Source of the DNA: Tubiluchus corallicola
Taxonomy: Eukaryota; Priapulida; Priapulimorpha; Priapulimorphida; Tubiluchidae
Direction: 5' to 3'
Assembly (NCBI GenBank): GCA_030141605.1
Contig: JAQGDQ010000147.1
Span: forward strand, 246,001-310,000
Length of the DNA stretch: 64,000 bases
The position numbers and the translations under genes were made by a program. The notes under the pieces were generated by a model. The model was not told the origin of the DNA, made no database searches, and saw only the letters and a list, made by a program, of their open reading frames with translations. How positions within the stretch are numbered: position 1 is the first letter of the stretch; the number at the start of each line of letters is the position of its first letter. Shown one piece after another: positions 19,189-30,659 of the stretch.

Positions 19189-20642
19189 ACTCTGGTCCGT
19201 TTTTCGTTTGCCTGTTGGATCTGAACTGACCCTACTGTAACAGGAACTATGTCGCTGTCTATCAACTCTTGCAATGTAGAGAATGGATAGATTTGCTTCC
19301 TTACGAATAATGTACTAACCAGCGTGCCTGTATATATGGCTGTAATGATGCAACCAAAAATCCACCACCATCCGATAAATATCCTAGCGGATAAAAGTTG
19401 TGGTAAATATGTTCCACCTTGTTGGAGGTACGATGATACAGTGGCCGCAGCTTATTGTGGACACCTCGGGCCAGCAGTGTATGTCCATATTAAGCGGCTG
19501 TCCATATTAAGCGAAGTGACCCATGAAGACCCTTCCCCTTCATTAAAAAAGGCAAAAAACTGTCTGTATCAACTCGTCTCCTGTTTTATTGAAAAAAAGA
19601 AGTCAGACGAGTTTGTTTGGCAGGAAACTTTTCTCTCAACCTTGAACGGAAGGAAGTTATCACAGTTTCGAAGCTCTCAAGGCCACGGCAAACGGCGAAC
19701 TGACTGATGCAATGACTCACACAGGCAGCAGAGCGGGAAGCTCTTTTCAATCACGCGCGCAGGCCGTGGTTGGCACGGCTGGTTCACGTTATATGACCTT
19801 ACGTTATAGGTTCGCTGTCCATATTAAGCGGCGGTTGTCCATATTAACCGGCGGATTTTATTAGGGGAAAATTCCGTCCCTCGCGAGTTGTCCACAATAA
19901 CCGGCTGTCCACAATAACCGTGTCCATAATAAGCGGCGGCCACTGTAGTGTGAACCGAGTAAAGTATGCCTTACTTTCATTCTTTGTAATCGGTTTTTCC
20001 AGCTTTCTTAGGCAATTGCTACATTTTGTAATCTCTTCCTCCTTGTACAGCAGGTTTTTGCTGCAGCAATATAGTAAAGTATTGTACCCACTACTATGCC
20101 GTATAATACCAGAAGCAGCCATACGGGTGTGGAGAATGGGTCTATTATGCTAAAACCTTGTAACTGATGTCTTTTTGTGATGAATACATGAGAATGATAA
20201 GCAAGTGGGTGAAGAAATGTCATACTTTTTGTTCTTTCTGGTAACATTGTGACTAATCTCAGTAACAAGTCGAATTCTCCTGTATCGATTGCATTTTTTG
20301 GAGTTTCTAAATATTTTATGTATGTCACCTTGTATGTGAAGTTTGCTGCTTGGCTGAGCATCGTAAGCAGCTGATCTAGGTATGGCTTGAAAGAATCTTC
20401 TCTCCACATTCCCACTCGAAGCAACTGCCCATGGAGTAAATGAGCCTTTTACCAAAAAACGCATCTGAATTGTACTGGCTATACAAGCTGTTGGAATTTT
20501 CAGTCCTTGCTTTAGTTTTACACAACGTTCCTTCAATACGTAAACATTCAAGGAAATAAAAAACGATGGCACAAGTTTTGAGAAACGATGCAAGTGACAT
20601 TTTTGCTTTGAAAAATTGAATCATAAACTTTAGCTGATTCAC
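19155..20642 (-). pseudogene. Ionotropic glutamate receptor-like gene, disrupted
   Basis: In transcript order, an N-terminal frame from about 20600 has a signal-like hydrophobic run (FLKTCAIVFYFLECL). A frame change near 20425 leads to the ligand-binding S1 half (LRVGMWREDSFKPYLDQ, then EFDLLLRLVTMLPERTKSM). Next come IDPFSTPVWLLLVLYGIVVG, the M1 membrane segment, and a second frame change near 20065. The sequence then meets a 507-bp insertion at 19439-19945. Beyond it are the pore loop and M3: SSYLQQGGTYLPQLL and RIFIGWWWIFGCIITAIYTG. After that comes the start of S2, which stops at 19155 inside a dispersed repeat. These motifs are diagnostic of iGluR/IR channels. The rest of S2 and the last membrane helix are missing. 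The N-terminus is too short for an amino-terminal domain, as in IR-type receptors. With two frame changes and an insertion, I call it a pseudogene; introns could explain part of the breakage. Confidence 0.85.
19439..19945. mobile_element. Pogo/Tigger-like MITE inserted in the receptor gene
   Basis: Ends are CAGTGGCCGCAGCTTATTGT at the left and, on the other strand, CAGTGGCCGCCGCTTATTAT at the right. TA flanks both sides (19437-19438, 19946-19947). Subterminal motifs tgtccatattaagcgg and tgtccacaataaccgg repeat near both ends. The open frame crossing the left boundary (19324-19707 plus) is a chance reading. The receptor frame is consistent on the two sides of the element when it and one TA are ignored. 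Confidence 0.9.
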
Positions 20643-20649
20643 ATTGTAC

Positions 20650-21110
20650 AGTCACAATAATTATGCCGGGAGGATGAAAATGTTTTCCGTTGAGCACTTT
20701 TATACTAAAATGCCAATGTGTTGTAGTTGATTACTTTGTACATATGTTTGCATTAATCATAATAATGTGTACGCTAATTCACCTGGTGTCATCCTACATG
20801 TTTGTTTGGTCTTTCACACATTTCTGGTGCTTAATTAGTCTTCTTCTGTTGCCAGCTGTGTTAATATTACCACCTAGCTAATGTTACCTCAACACCTAGC
20901 CTAATAACATATTGCATAGCAGAATTCTGCAAAATATACACCTTCGAAAACGTTATTGTCTACCCAATTGTTTGCTAGGTATAAAAAGATTTGGCTTTTG
21001 TATTCGGCACTGGTGCTAGCGGATGCGGAAACCGCACAGGCGCAAATGTACTACGCTTAAACCCTAACGGCGAGGTGCAAGCTGCAAATTAAAAACAAAA
21101 CGTATCAGTT
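20650..21110. other. No gene seen; 5' flank of the receptor pseudogene
   Basis: AT-rich sequence with a hydrophobic chance frame on the plus strand (20690-20881). No promoter element is assigned. Confidence 0.35.
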
Positions 21111-21119
21111 TCGGAAAGC

Positions 21120-21450
21120 ATTATCTGCATGACCCTCAATTTTGATTTTTGCCTTCTAGTGGGTCAAGAGTCAACAAATCTGGGCGTAACTCATACCATT
21201 CCATTCTGCTCATCAAGACCTTTCATTTGACGTACTACAAGGAACTGTTACTTGACACTGGAAGGTGTCCCAACCCGTGATTTCGGTTTTTGTCCCCTTG
21301 CGGGGTCGGTGGTCAACCAACATCAGTGAAACTTATACCATTCGATTCGCCTCGTCGAGGCCTTTTATTTGGTCTATTACACGATACTATTACTCGAAAC
21401 TGGAAGCATTGGTGTCCCCGAGCCTTCGATTTTGGTTTTTGCCCTACCGA
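21120..21450. repeat. Dispersed repeat family, tandem copies C
   Basis: About two diverged units of roughly 165 bases, each with a ttttgccttctagtgggtca-like box, a cataccattc box and a tttgacgtactaca-like box. They match copy B across the receptor pseudogene and run in the same direction. Confidence 0.7.
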
Positions 21451-21479
21451 AAAACCCTAGCCCGAAAACTGTTGCAGGA

Positions 21480-22500
21480 GATTATTGCAAAAATTAGAGT
21501 ATTGTGGGATCCGGGGAACTGCACTAAATATACTAACCTCGTATCTGACTAATAGGCTACACTACACAACTATCTATAATATGAGCTCAAAGTTAGAAAC
21601 TAAGCTGTGTGGTATTCCTCAAGGATCAACCCTTGGCCCATTTTTATTTTTACTTTACAAAATTCAACACTAGGTTATTCACCGACGACACCAATTTATA
21701 CTTAAGTGACGATAACATCCAAAATTTACAAATCGACACTAATAATGAATTAATGAATGTAGACCAACGGATGCAAACAAATGCATTATCAGCAAATTAG
21801 AGAAAAAACTAAATTCATGTTGTTCAGCCCTACAAAACACAAGCCAAAACTTCAAAACTCCATAGGAAATAATAGCATAGATGAAATGGATTATATAAAA
21901 TATTTAGGCTTAAATATTGATGCAAACCTGACATGGAAAACACATATAGGTGTAATAAATAGCAAAATAAGTAAATACATTGGATATTTGATAAATTACG
22001 ACACTATCTAGAAACAAAATTGCTAAAAACAGTATACTGTGCACTGATTTACCCATAGCTCCAGTATTGTATTATATCCTGGAGTACGGCTAAACAAGCA
22101 ACTTTGAAACCATTAGCAGTCACAGTAAGCAAAATAAGCAAAGCAATAACCTTTACAAAATACAGAGACCATGTAACACCATCATATCATGTACTACGCA
22201 TGCTAAAACGGCAGGATATATACAAATTAGAACTGTTAAAGTTTATGCATAAAACTAACTACAATATACTATCAGACCTCTTTCACAGTTACTTCAGTAA
22301 AATCAGCGACCACCATGACTACAAACAACACTACAGCTGTATCAAGAGGAAATTTTTATCAAAAACAATTCAGAACGACACACTGTCTCAAAGCAATACA
22401 ACAAACAGTAACTAAATTGTGGAATACCCTCTCATCTGAAAGTACGAAGTCATCTTCTCTGAGCATTGCTTCAAAAAGTAATTTGGATACCTGATAATTA
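21480..22500 (+). pseudogene. LINE reverse transcriptase, broken (jockey/CR1-like)
   Basis: Overlapping frames give the palm domain in order: LTSYLTNRLHYTTI, then GIPQGSTLGPFLFLLY, then LFTDDTNLYLSDDNIQNLQ at the catalytic site. The YADD-type motif reads FTDD. Next are KTKFMLFSP, YIKYLGLNIDANLTWKTHI and a C-terminal RQDIYKLELLKFMHKTNYN segment. At least three frame changes and internal stops separate them. The endonuclease and N-terminal half are absent, so the copy is 5'-truncated. The flank to about 22670 may be its 3' UTR. Confidence 0.9.
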
Positions 22501-22679
22501 ATTACGCAAATGCCCATCAATAAAGATGGTATTACCACTTATGATCCATTATGCATAGTATTGAGAATAATACGATTCATGCCGGCTCCTTGCAGAAGTA
22601 TACGTACTTGGTGAACTAACAAGCATAATATTAACTGGTCAAATCTAAGACAGACTACCGAACTAGGTTGGTACATAAA

Positions 22680-23375
22680 ATTTGCAATATGACTTTTTAT
22701 TTTTTATTTGTAATAATGATGTTATTTTTAGCAGGGCTTGAAAATTACAACAAAGTTAAACAGCAGTGCATTGGAGCAAGATATCTGATAATTTTGGTGC
22801 CCAAGGTACTATGATGTTCCATCTCCATAGACACATATTTGACTATTTTGATGCATGGTTTATTTTGGTATCTTAGTTCACATTTTTGTAATTATAATTT
22901 CATTTTTTGTTTGGTTATTGCATGTGATTTTATTTTAGATGTAATAAATTTTTTCCTAATGTTTTTCACTGTTATTAATTTTTGACACAAAATGCATTTT
23001 GATACATGGTTATTATTAATATTAGTTTATATTTCGTTATTTCCATGAACTGTTTGATTATAATTTGCATGTGATTTTATAACGCAAGTAATTAATTTTT
23101 TTTCTAGTGTATTACCTACGTTACTGCAACTTTTATTGATTATTGACACAACATGTTTTTTGCTAATTTGATGCATGGTCATTATCACTATTATAATTAT
23201 TTTGACACTTTGATGCGCTGTTTTTCTCAAATTAATTAAGTCTCGCCCAAAGCTGCAACTAGTGTCACATAATGAACTGTAGTAATTGATGCAGCATGAA
23301 CAGGTGTGGCTGCTAGGTGACCTCTTGGTTTTCCGCCACCCTGTCTCAATTATCATAGCAGTATTATTCTCGTAT
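22680..23375. other. AT-rich non-coding stretch with loose internal repetition
   Basis: Phrases such as tgatgcatggt and attatt...ttgacac recur several times between 22850 and 23220, suggesting a degenerate tandem repeat of about 150 bases. No gene is seen. Confidence 0.4.
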
Positions 23376-23379
23376 AAAT

Positions 23380-25165
23380 ATTGTATATTGTTATATCGTG
23401 TAAAGGAAGCGAACAAATTGAATTGTTAGAATCAGGTTATTCTACTTTTAAGGCATGGGTAACAACGCTTCAAATGAAATTTTGGAAAAAATATCAGCTC
23501 AGTCAAACAGGGGCGGAACTAGATGTGGCAAGCAGGGGGGAGCGCAAAAATTTTCTTTGGGGGGGGGGGGGTTGCGAGGTATCCGAAGTGGTTAAATAAT
23601 GGTTAAGCCAATTTTTAACCCCTTTTATACTGCACGCAGGCCTATGATTAGCATGTGTGTAGGACGGCATAGCGGACAGAGCAATAATGAGGAAATTAAC
23701 TCTCAGTTAACCTAATGTTATTAATGTGCCTCTAACTAAATTGTTATTTACAGAAATAAGACGGCCCACATTGACATGCTGTCCTTATTCCCAGACATGA
23801 TGTAACATGTAATCACGTGAAAATTCCTGTTTGTCAACAAGATGAAACAACAGTGCAATAAATGAGCAAATAAGCAGCTAAAATCGCAGCGAAAACTAGC
23901 AGAGATTCTCCTAGCAGGAGAAAAATGTTGAAATGTGCTCAAAAATCACGCCCTTTTATGCAGCAAACTCGTGGAAAAGAGTCTCTAAGGAGTAGCAAAA
24001 AGTCGGTAATGTCCAATCAGGAGGTGGCTCATCAATTTGTATCTCCCAAAGGGACTCTCTGGTACTAGGCTAGCTCCACAAACTGACTCTCTGGTACTAG
24101 GCTAGCTCAACATGACTTCAATGTTTGCATTGTTTTTGCTCTATTATTTCACTGCTGAACGAAGCTCGAGTGCTCACTGAGCCGTTTTGTTAACTAACCG
24201 TCTTTTGTGCAAAGACGCTAATGCTACTCAACTTAGCTGCTTTGTTAACTGTTCCTGCCTGCCTCCTGAATAGATTACATGCAATCAAATTAACTTCATC
24301 CTGACTTTCAGGTAAACACATCTGGTCAGGCATGTATTAACAGTCAGAATAATTTAACTCGGTGACAAACTTTAATGATAAAAAATATTATTGGGCTACT
24401 GCAAAAAAATTGTTTGTCCGATTTGGCAGGGGGGGGCGCCCCCTCCTAGTTCCGCCCCTGCAGTCAAACCAGTACATTCCATTGATGTTATGTTTCCGCA
24501 TCGCAATAAATGTTAATTCAAACCTAGCAAAGTGTCTTGCCAATTTACCAGCCGGCAGTCACATAGATTATTTACAGACTTGTTATCTATAGTATAGTAT
24601 TTTTTAAGACAGTGATATATAGACATAGAATTGGTGTACTGAACTATATTGCATTTATTTTATCTTTGTTGGTCTCGATATGTGATTTTCATAATGTATT
24701 TTTGGACTATAGCTTTTCTTCTGGTTACCCAATATTATAGTGTATTTGTCTCGAATTATAGTCAGTAAACTAACTAAATAACTGTAATATTGAGTTGCTT
24801 GTGAGAGCAAGAATTAGTTTGTTGGAAATTAATGAGAATCCATCATTTAGAAAGAAGACAGTTGAACGTGATTCATTTTGTAAGTGTGCCTTGGACTTGG
24901 AGAATTTATTATTCTATCATCCTTATTATGTGAATGAAAGAAATATGATTATTTGGGAAGGAGTTTCGATTCAGATGAAGATCGTGTGAGTTGCTTATTA
25001 TTCTAAAGTATTAATCGTGGAAAAAACTTAGCGATATAATGAAGAAACGCCGTGAGATAGGAATTGGCAAATTTTGTTTAAGTTTATATTTTTTGCAGCC
25101 GAGAAGCAGTTTGACTGCTCACCTTGATACAAAAAGGTCCAGGTACTGAACTGAACTGAACTTCA
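23380..25165 (+). mobile_element. LINE 3' portion ending in TGAAC tandem repeats
   Basis: Two coding stretches flank an inserted element. The first (23420-23507) reads TFKAWVTTLQMKFWKKYQLS. The second (24795-24989) has RISLLEINENPSF and then CKCALDLENLLFYHPYYVNER, which resembles the C-terminal zinc-knuckle-like region of LINE polyproteins (C..C...E...H.L..C..Y...R). The copy ends with aaaaaggtccaggtactg and three tandem TGAAC units, a 3' end typical of L2/CR1/RTE-like LINEs. The reading frame is broken. Confidence 0.7.
23508..24460. mobile_element. hAT-like non-autonomous element, 953 bp, perfect 8-bp duplication
   Basis: Terminal inverted repeats CAGGGGCGGAACTAG and CTAGTTCCGCCCCTG are exact complements. 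The flanking octamer cagtcaaa occurs at 23500-23507 and again at 24461-24468 without mismatch. Runs of G/C lie just inside each end. The interior lacks a transposase and contains a 22-base direct repeat (actctctggtactaggctag and two more bases) near 24052 and 24085. It interrupts a LINE. Confidence 0.95.
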
Positions 25166-25933
25166 GCCTCAAGTGGTTCTGCCTGGAAGTTACGGCATTT
25201 ATGATTGGATACCGCGTTTCTCACGCGATCAGCATGGCAGCTTACTGTTAATCTGTGGTGATCAGCTGACTGCTTGAATTAATGGTCATCGCCGGCTGTT
25301 GTTATACGTATATCTGGACCATTTGCTGTCATTATAATTGATTTTAGTGAGACGCGTACTTTACTATCTGTGTGGTCAATGTGCCTAACACTGTAAATAA
25401 GTAGGCACAGTGTAGACGCGGTACACTGTACGTAGTATAATTAATACCAATTACTATTAAGTTGGTATACCATTTTGCATATTCATTAGTGCTCATAGAC
25501 ATAGACATTTTTTATTTATCTCCTCATTTACACCTGTATACAAATTGACTAATTATTATTTTTTACTTATTGATTAAAAAGGATAAATTAAGCATAAAGG
25601 AAAGAGTTAAAGGGGGTGCAGGAGAAAGGGTAGCGAAAGACCAATTGGTCATCGAGTCAGCTACCCTTCTCAGGTTAGTGAAAATTGTAAAAAATTTGTG
25701 GTGCTGCTATTACCATGAATTTATGGGGGGATATATTGAACATGAAAGCAAAACAACTAAGCAAGCTATGCGATAAAGAACTAAAATGAAAAATATGAAA
25801 TGATGAATAACAAAATATGCAAAGCATTTAACTAACCGATTAAAACAAAAAACTAGAAAAAAGTCAAACCAAAAAAAAACAAAAAAACAAAAAAAACATA
25901 AATAGTAAATCAGTGAAAGAAACAAAATATGTA

Positions 25934-26579
25934 CCGTATATACTCGCATATAAGCCTAAATCGCATATAAGCCGACCCCCTAAAACTGCTTTAAAATGGC
26001 CAGTTTTTGCAAAAACCCGTATATAAGCCGACCATCAACTTGTCTAATTTTACTCCATACCCAATCAACAAAATTGATCCCTTTTTGTCACATTTTGTTA
26101 ATTGGGTATTTTTGGTTCATAGAAATTTTTTACTATAAAGATGTAAAATGCTTACTTTTATGTTACATACTAGAAGAAACAGAAGAAATTATACATTTTG
26201 ATATGAATAAAGAAGAAAATATTTTGTTTTCTATTTATTCACAAAAAATTATAACATTTCTGTTATAACATTGTCATCATCCCACAGTACATTTTTAATA
26301 TTTTTTATCTAATGAATACAAAAAGCAGACATTTATTGAAATGTGAATTTTTTCTAAAAAAAGTGGGTGGACGGCGATCCCCCACGATCCCCCTCCAATA
26401 CACCACTGGTGACACACAACCAAATAAAGAGTCAGATAGCGATGAAAATGTGTGGCTGGAAAATTGGCATTAGTGTCTGTCCTTGTGTTCATTTTGTTTC
26501 ATGCGCATATAAGCCGACCCCCTGATTTCAGTATTGTATTTTATAGTTCTAAATTCGGCTTATACGCGAGTATATACGG
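25934..26579. mobile_element. TA-target MITE with CCGTATATACTCG ends
   Basis: The left end is CCGTATATACTCGCATATAA. The right end, on the other strand, is CCGTATATACTCGCGTATAA. TA flanks both sides (25932-25933, 26580-26581). Inner copies of cgcatataagccgaccccct occur near both ends. It lies within a LINE 3' UTR. A hAT-like terminus (on the minus strand, CAGTGGTGTATTGGAGGG, near 26390-26407) lies inside it. Confidence 0.85.
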
Positions 26580-27097
26580 TAGTAATAAACTCAAACAAAA
26601 TATAATAAAAACTTAATAATAACTGTGAAACAATGAGCAAAATAATCATAATAAAGTGAATATATGTGAAGTAAGAAAAGCATAATATGGTAGTAAAAAC
26701 ATAATTGGAGCAGGCACAGTTATAAAACATTAAGTATGAGGAAACTGTTGTAGTTGCTTGATTTATTTGAAGATTATTGTTTACCTTTCCTTTTCATAGT
26801 TGCGAAGAAATAATAACAATTTTACACTTTGATAAGAAGATGTAGTATGGTAATATAATTATAGTTAATAGATTAGCTCAAGGGTAATACATTAACACTA
26901 ACAGGGAAGATTTATCAGATTTAATCTTAGCAGAAAAGTCACACATGGTAATTAGAAATAAGAAAGGATTTATAGTTAATTATCAAATTGCTAAAGGTGC
27001 CATTTTTTAGTTCATTAGACAGGCTGTTCCACAACAAAGCACCTTGATAAGATAGAGATCTTTGCCCTTTGTTAGTATTAAATCTATGTACATAGAA

Positions 27098-27521
27098 CAG
27101 GGGTGTGCAAACTGCGGCCCGCGAGCCACTTGCGGCCCACCGAGAGATCTTGTGCGGCCCGCGAAGAGGTTTGTCAACGTAATGAAAGTGCGGCCCACGC
27201 GATCCAGCTGAAGTCCGCGCCAATATCGCAAAGATATTTTTCCTCTAGATCGGATGGCATTAACCCTTCCAAGACCGTTGTCGCTTAATGTTACCGTCGG
27301 ACATGACGAAATATATGGTTTTTAATATAAATTTCAATAACTTCTAAAATAGTTTCTTGAGTGTAGTAGTGCAGTAGTAATGATGTGCGCAAATCGGATG
27401 CAAAAAAAAATCGTAATTAGGTCCTACTGTACTTGGCTCCTTGACCAAACTGCATGTGGCCCACAGGAATTGCGGGAATGTTTAACGTGGCCCGGCTAGT
27501 CAGATAATTTGCACACCCCTG
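27098..27521. mobile_element. hAT-like MITE, 424 bp, perfect 8-bp duplication
   Basis: Ends CAGGGGTGTGCAAA and TTTGCACACCCCTG are exact complements. The octamer acatagaa is present on both sides (27090-27097 and 27522-27529). The interior is rich in GCGGCCC near the ends. It splits the LINE coding region. Confidence 0.95.
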
Positions 27522-27744
27522 ACATAGAAAGTTTGGTTAGTGGCAAATCGTGTATGATACTCGTGCATCTGGGCTACAGATTTGTAATAATTCTGAAAAA
27601 TTTCAGGAAGCATATTATGTTTAAACCTATATAAAAATTTGGCCATCTCTAATTTATATATATCCTGAAGTTTTAAGCTCACTAACCAATATACTTAGTA
27701 TCGTATTTGTAGTTAGTGAACATTGATCTCAAACGGTGCAAATT

Positions 27745-28215
27745 GCAAATGCAGTCCCAACACTGATGTATGACACTGACACGATCCAGTAAGTGCAAAA
27801 ACATTAATTCCAGAAAACAAGTGATTGTCTCCTATTCCTTATTTCCATGCTGTTTTAATTTTGTAAAAGCAGTCAGGCTAAGCATGTCTGCACAGAATGT
27901 GCAACTGTTACCCTAGTCTCAGTACTTCTTTCTAACTGATACATATTTTCAATTTTTCTGGATTGCCAATAAAAATTAGTTATTGAATAGATGAATACAT
28001 GTAATTTATTCAAAATTGATAGGTTTGCATTGCAAACAAGTTCCAGTACTGACATACCACATTGACACAATACAGTAAGTACAAAAACAGTATTTCCAGA
28101 AAACAAGTTAAAGTTTACCTTTCAACATTTCCATGCTTTTAAGTTTGTAAAAGCAGTGAAGCCGAGCATGTCTGCGTAGAATGTGCAACTATGTAACTAT
28201 TACGCTAATCTAAGT
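27745..28215. repeat. Diverged tandem duplication, offset about 275 bp
   Basis: The series gacac.atccagtaagtgcaaaaaca, ttccagaaaacaagt, tgtaaaagcagt and gcatgtctgc.cagaatgtgcaa occurs at 27770-27905 and again at 28060-28190 in the same order. No coding content is seen. Confidence 0.7.
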
Positions 28216-28219
28216 TAAA

Positions 28220-30110
28220 AGTTTAAAGTTACGTTATAATTCAAAGTTTCATAATTTATGTAACATAAAAAAGAAGAGATAGAGTTTCTGGGAGAGTTTT
28301 TAACAACATTTTGTAATAGATGGTGCTCGGCTAAATGTCATCGCTAGCTTTATATGGATTTGATATTTATTCACACTTACTACCTGTGGTAATTGCAAGT
28401 AAACATGCTGCTGTGTGCTTTTTGGAATGTTAAAAAGTAGATAATCACAAGTCATTTGTCGTCTCTGGGAAAGGTTTTAATATTTGGCGATCATTGCAAG
28501 GGAAGTATGAAATGTGTTACTCCCTCATTTTAATTAGTGTTTATCGGGGACAGGCTCCGAAATGATGGGGCTGCATCATTGCAATCAAAACTTTCTTACA
28601 AAAGCCATTCTTATAATTAAGCAAACTTTGCTGTGTACTACTACCACGGATGCCTTCTTTCTTCTTGCAGTATCATTTTGGCTCAAAAGGGCTGCTGCTT
28701 TTTGCCTAATGTTCATTATCGAAGAAAGGCAGATAAAGGTAAGACGTGGTTCTCACGGATCACATAATTCCCATTTCAACATTGGAGCTGATAGAGAGCA
28801 CACATCAAGGTAGAAAATTCTGTTATAGAAGGCCAAATTATATTAGGTGACATTGCACTAAAGCAAGAAAGGGAGGTTGCAAAGATGCTGTAGTAACAAA
28901 TGTAGAGGTAGGCATATATGTAATATATATGCACATTTGAAATTTCTGAAATGATGTGAGTATTAAAACTTCTTTCATAATAACAGTTACTAATTCTAAA
29001 ATTAATATTTCCCTGTTGTTTTCCTTTGGGTGAATTACGGTCGCAAATTAAACATAATCATCAGTCAGAAGAAAGCACTATTGCTGTCGAAAAGCTGAGA
29101 ATAAAAATGAGAGAAAAGCGAGAAGAGATACATGGAAAGTCGCTCAAATCTTTGATAGCGTTTTGATGGAATTTACGAATGGTAAAGTTTGTGATTACTT
29201 CAACATGAAAGTTGCCAAACGTACAGTACCCCAATACAGTATATGCCAGCAAATTCTTCAAGGGAAGATTTGGTTATTCCAGACAAATGTATATATCAGT
29301 TGTTCCTTGTGTATAAACAGTCTAACCACTACAAAAAACTGATATAATTATCTCAGCATAAAGCACAATATATCTTTCATGATTTTTTGCTTGACATTTG
29401 GCTGATCTGCTAATTTTTATTAGCTGATCCCATGACAGGCAGTCCTTTGTCTTTTCAGATGAATCTTTGACCAGGGGTCTTTAATCTGACGGTGCTTTGA
29501 CTTGTGTTCTTTGCCTGTGGTGGTCCCTTGACTGATCGTTCTTTGACCTGTGGTCCTTTGACCTACAGCCAGGTGGCTAACCGGTTTCAGCATTTCTAAT
29601 GTTAGATCTCTCACACTAGAGTAATTTTAATCACTTAGATTAGTTTTTTTAATTTTGGTTAATTTGAGCCTGAATTTCCCACCAGTAATTAATTAGTTAA
29701 TTATTTACAAAGTTAACATTAAGATTACAAAGCTGTTTAATTGAGGGTTGTTTGGAAACTTGTTCCATCATTAATAATAATCATCATGGACATTTAGAGA
29801 GATTACGTTACACAGTTTTACGGTTTATTTTCTTACCCGTCCTATGCTTTCCAAGATTTCGGGATATAAGTCTTCCTTTTCCTAATTCTGTAGGATTGTA
29901 CTTCCTTTCCTTTATCTCATCTAGAGCTTTGTTAATGCAAGCATGCATGGCGAAGCACAGTAATTATATGAAAAAGTTATTATTAACTTCTCAATTCGTA
30001 CGTTCTCAATTTTGTGGTCAAAGGTTGTTTAATTATAATCTACAAGCATAATAATGGCCGCAACCTAGCTTTGTGTTTTGTTTGCCGTAACTTTGTAAAG
30101 CTGGATGCAT
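28220..30110. other. Non-coding; short degenerate repeat at 29440-29575
   Basis: No gene is supported. Around 29440-29575 a degenerate unit of about 20 bases (gtcctttgacctgtg-like) repeats five or six times. Confidence 0.4.
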
Positions 30111-30118
30111 AAACTACA

Positions 30119-30289
30119 ATGTTCGTTCGTAAAATATGTAGCGGTTTGCGTGAAATTCAGGAGAAAATTGCAAGAAAGTCAAAGAAATGCAGGCTGCATG
30201 GACAGCGCATTTTGGAAAGCATCGTTGATTTCTTCAACCAAGATGGCAATGATTCGGTATTTGAGCTGACAAAATCATTTTACACGTGA
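30119..30289 (+). CDS. Short open frame, 56 residues, uncertain
   Basis: ATG to TGA, beginning MFVRKICSGLREIQEKIARK and continuing with a basic, helical segment containing RILESIVDFFNQDG. The composition looks protein-like and resembles the N-terminal helices of some DDE transposases. There is no partner domain or splice evidence nearby. It could be an exon, a transposon remnant or chance. Confidence 0.25.
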   Translation: MFVRKICSGLREIQEKIARKSKKCRLHGQRILESIVDFFNQDGNDSVFELTKSFYT

Positions 30290-30659
30290 TGGTAGGAATC
30301 TCGGGGTTGTCTTCAAGTAATTTATGGATCTCTCAAGTTTAGTGGGAGAAGTATAGTTTATTCAAGCACATGCAACATTTTGACTACAATCGACACAGTC
30401 ATCGATGTATGTGCGACTTGCGTGGCTGTGTCTAATCATGTAATTTAGTAACTGCATTGTGGATTAATCTACTAGCACTCCTCTGATGACGTGACCAGTG
30501 TACTTAAATAAGGGTAGGCCCTCGCTATCTGAAAACCGTCCTCCACTGGCTGACCTCTGCCATTATGTAACACTTTCACTTTTTGCCGCTGCTGCTGTTA
30601 TGTGTTTAACCTTCATGTGAACTGAGTAAAAAAATTGCACATTAAAAATACGCTGTAAC

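Larger units (their letters stand above)
25720..27700 (-). mobile_element. 5'-truncated LINE with long 3' UTR, twice invaded
   Basis: The reverse-transcriptase C-terminus runs from about 27700 (KLQDIYKLEMAKFLYRFKHN) and resumes at 27089 down to about 26940 (NTNKGQRSLSYQGALLWNSL). Elements of this class end with such a Y.G..LWNSL motif. The 3' UTR follows on the minus strand to about 25720 and recurs at 48.0-48.57 kb. A TA-target MITE (25934-26579) sits in the UTR and a hAT MITE (27098-27521) in the coding part. Confidence 0.8.

Noticed and set aside
19324-19707. A 127-residue plus-strand frame
   Set aside because: It crosses the left boundary of the pogo-like MITE and lies antisense to the receptor pore region.
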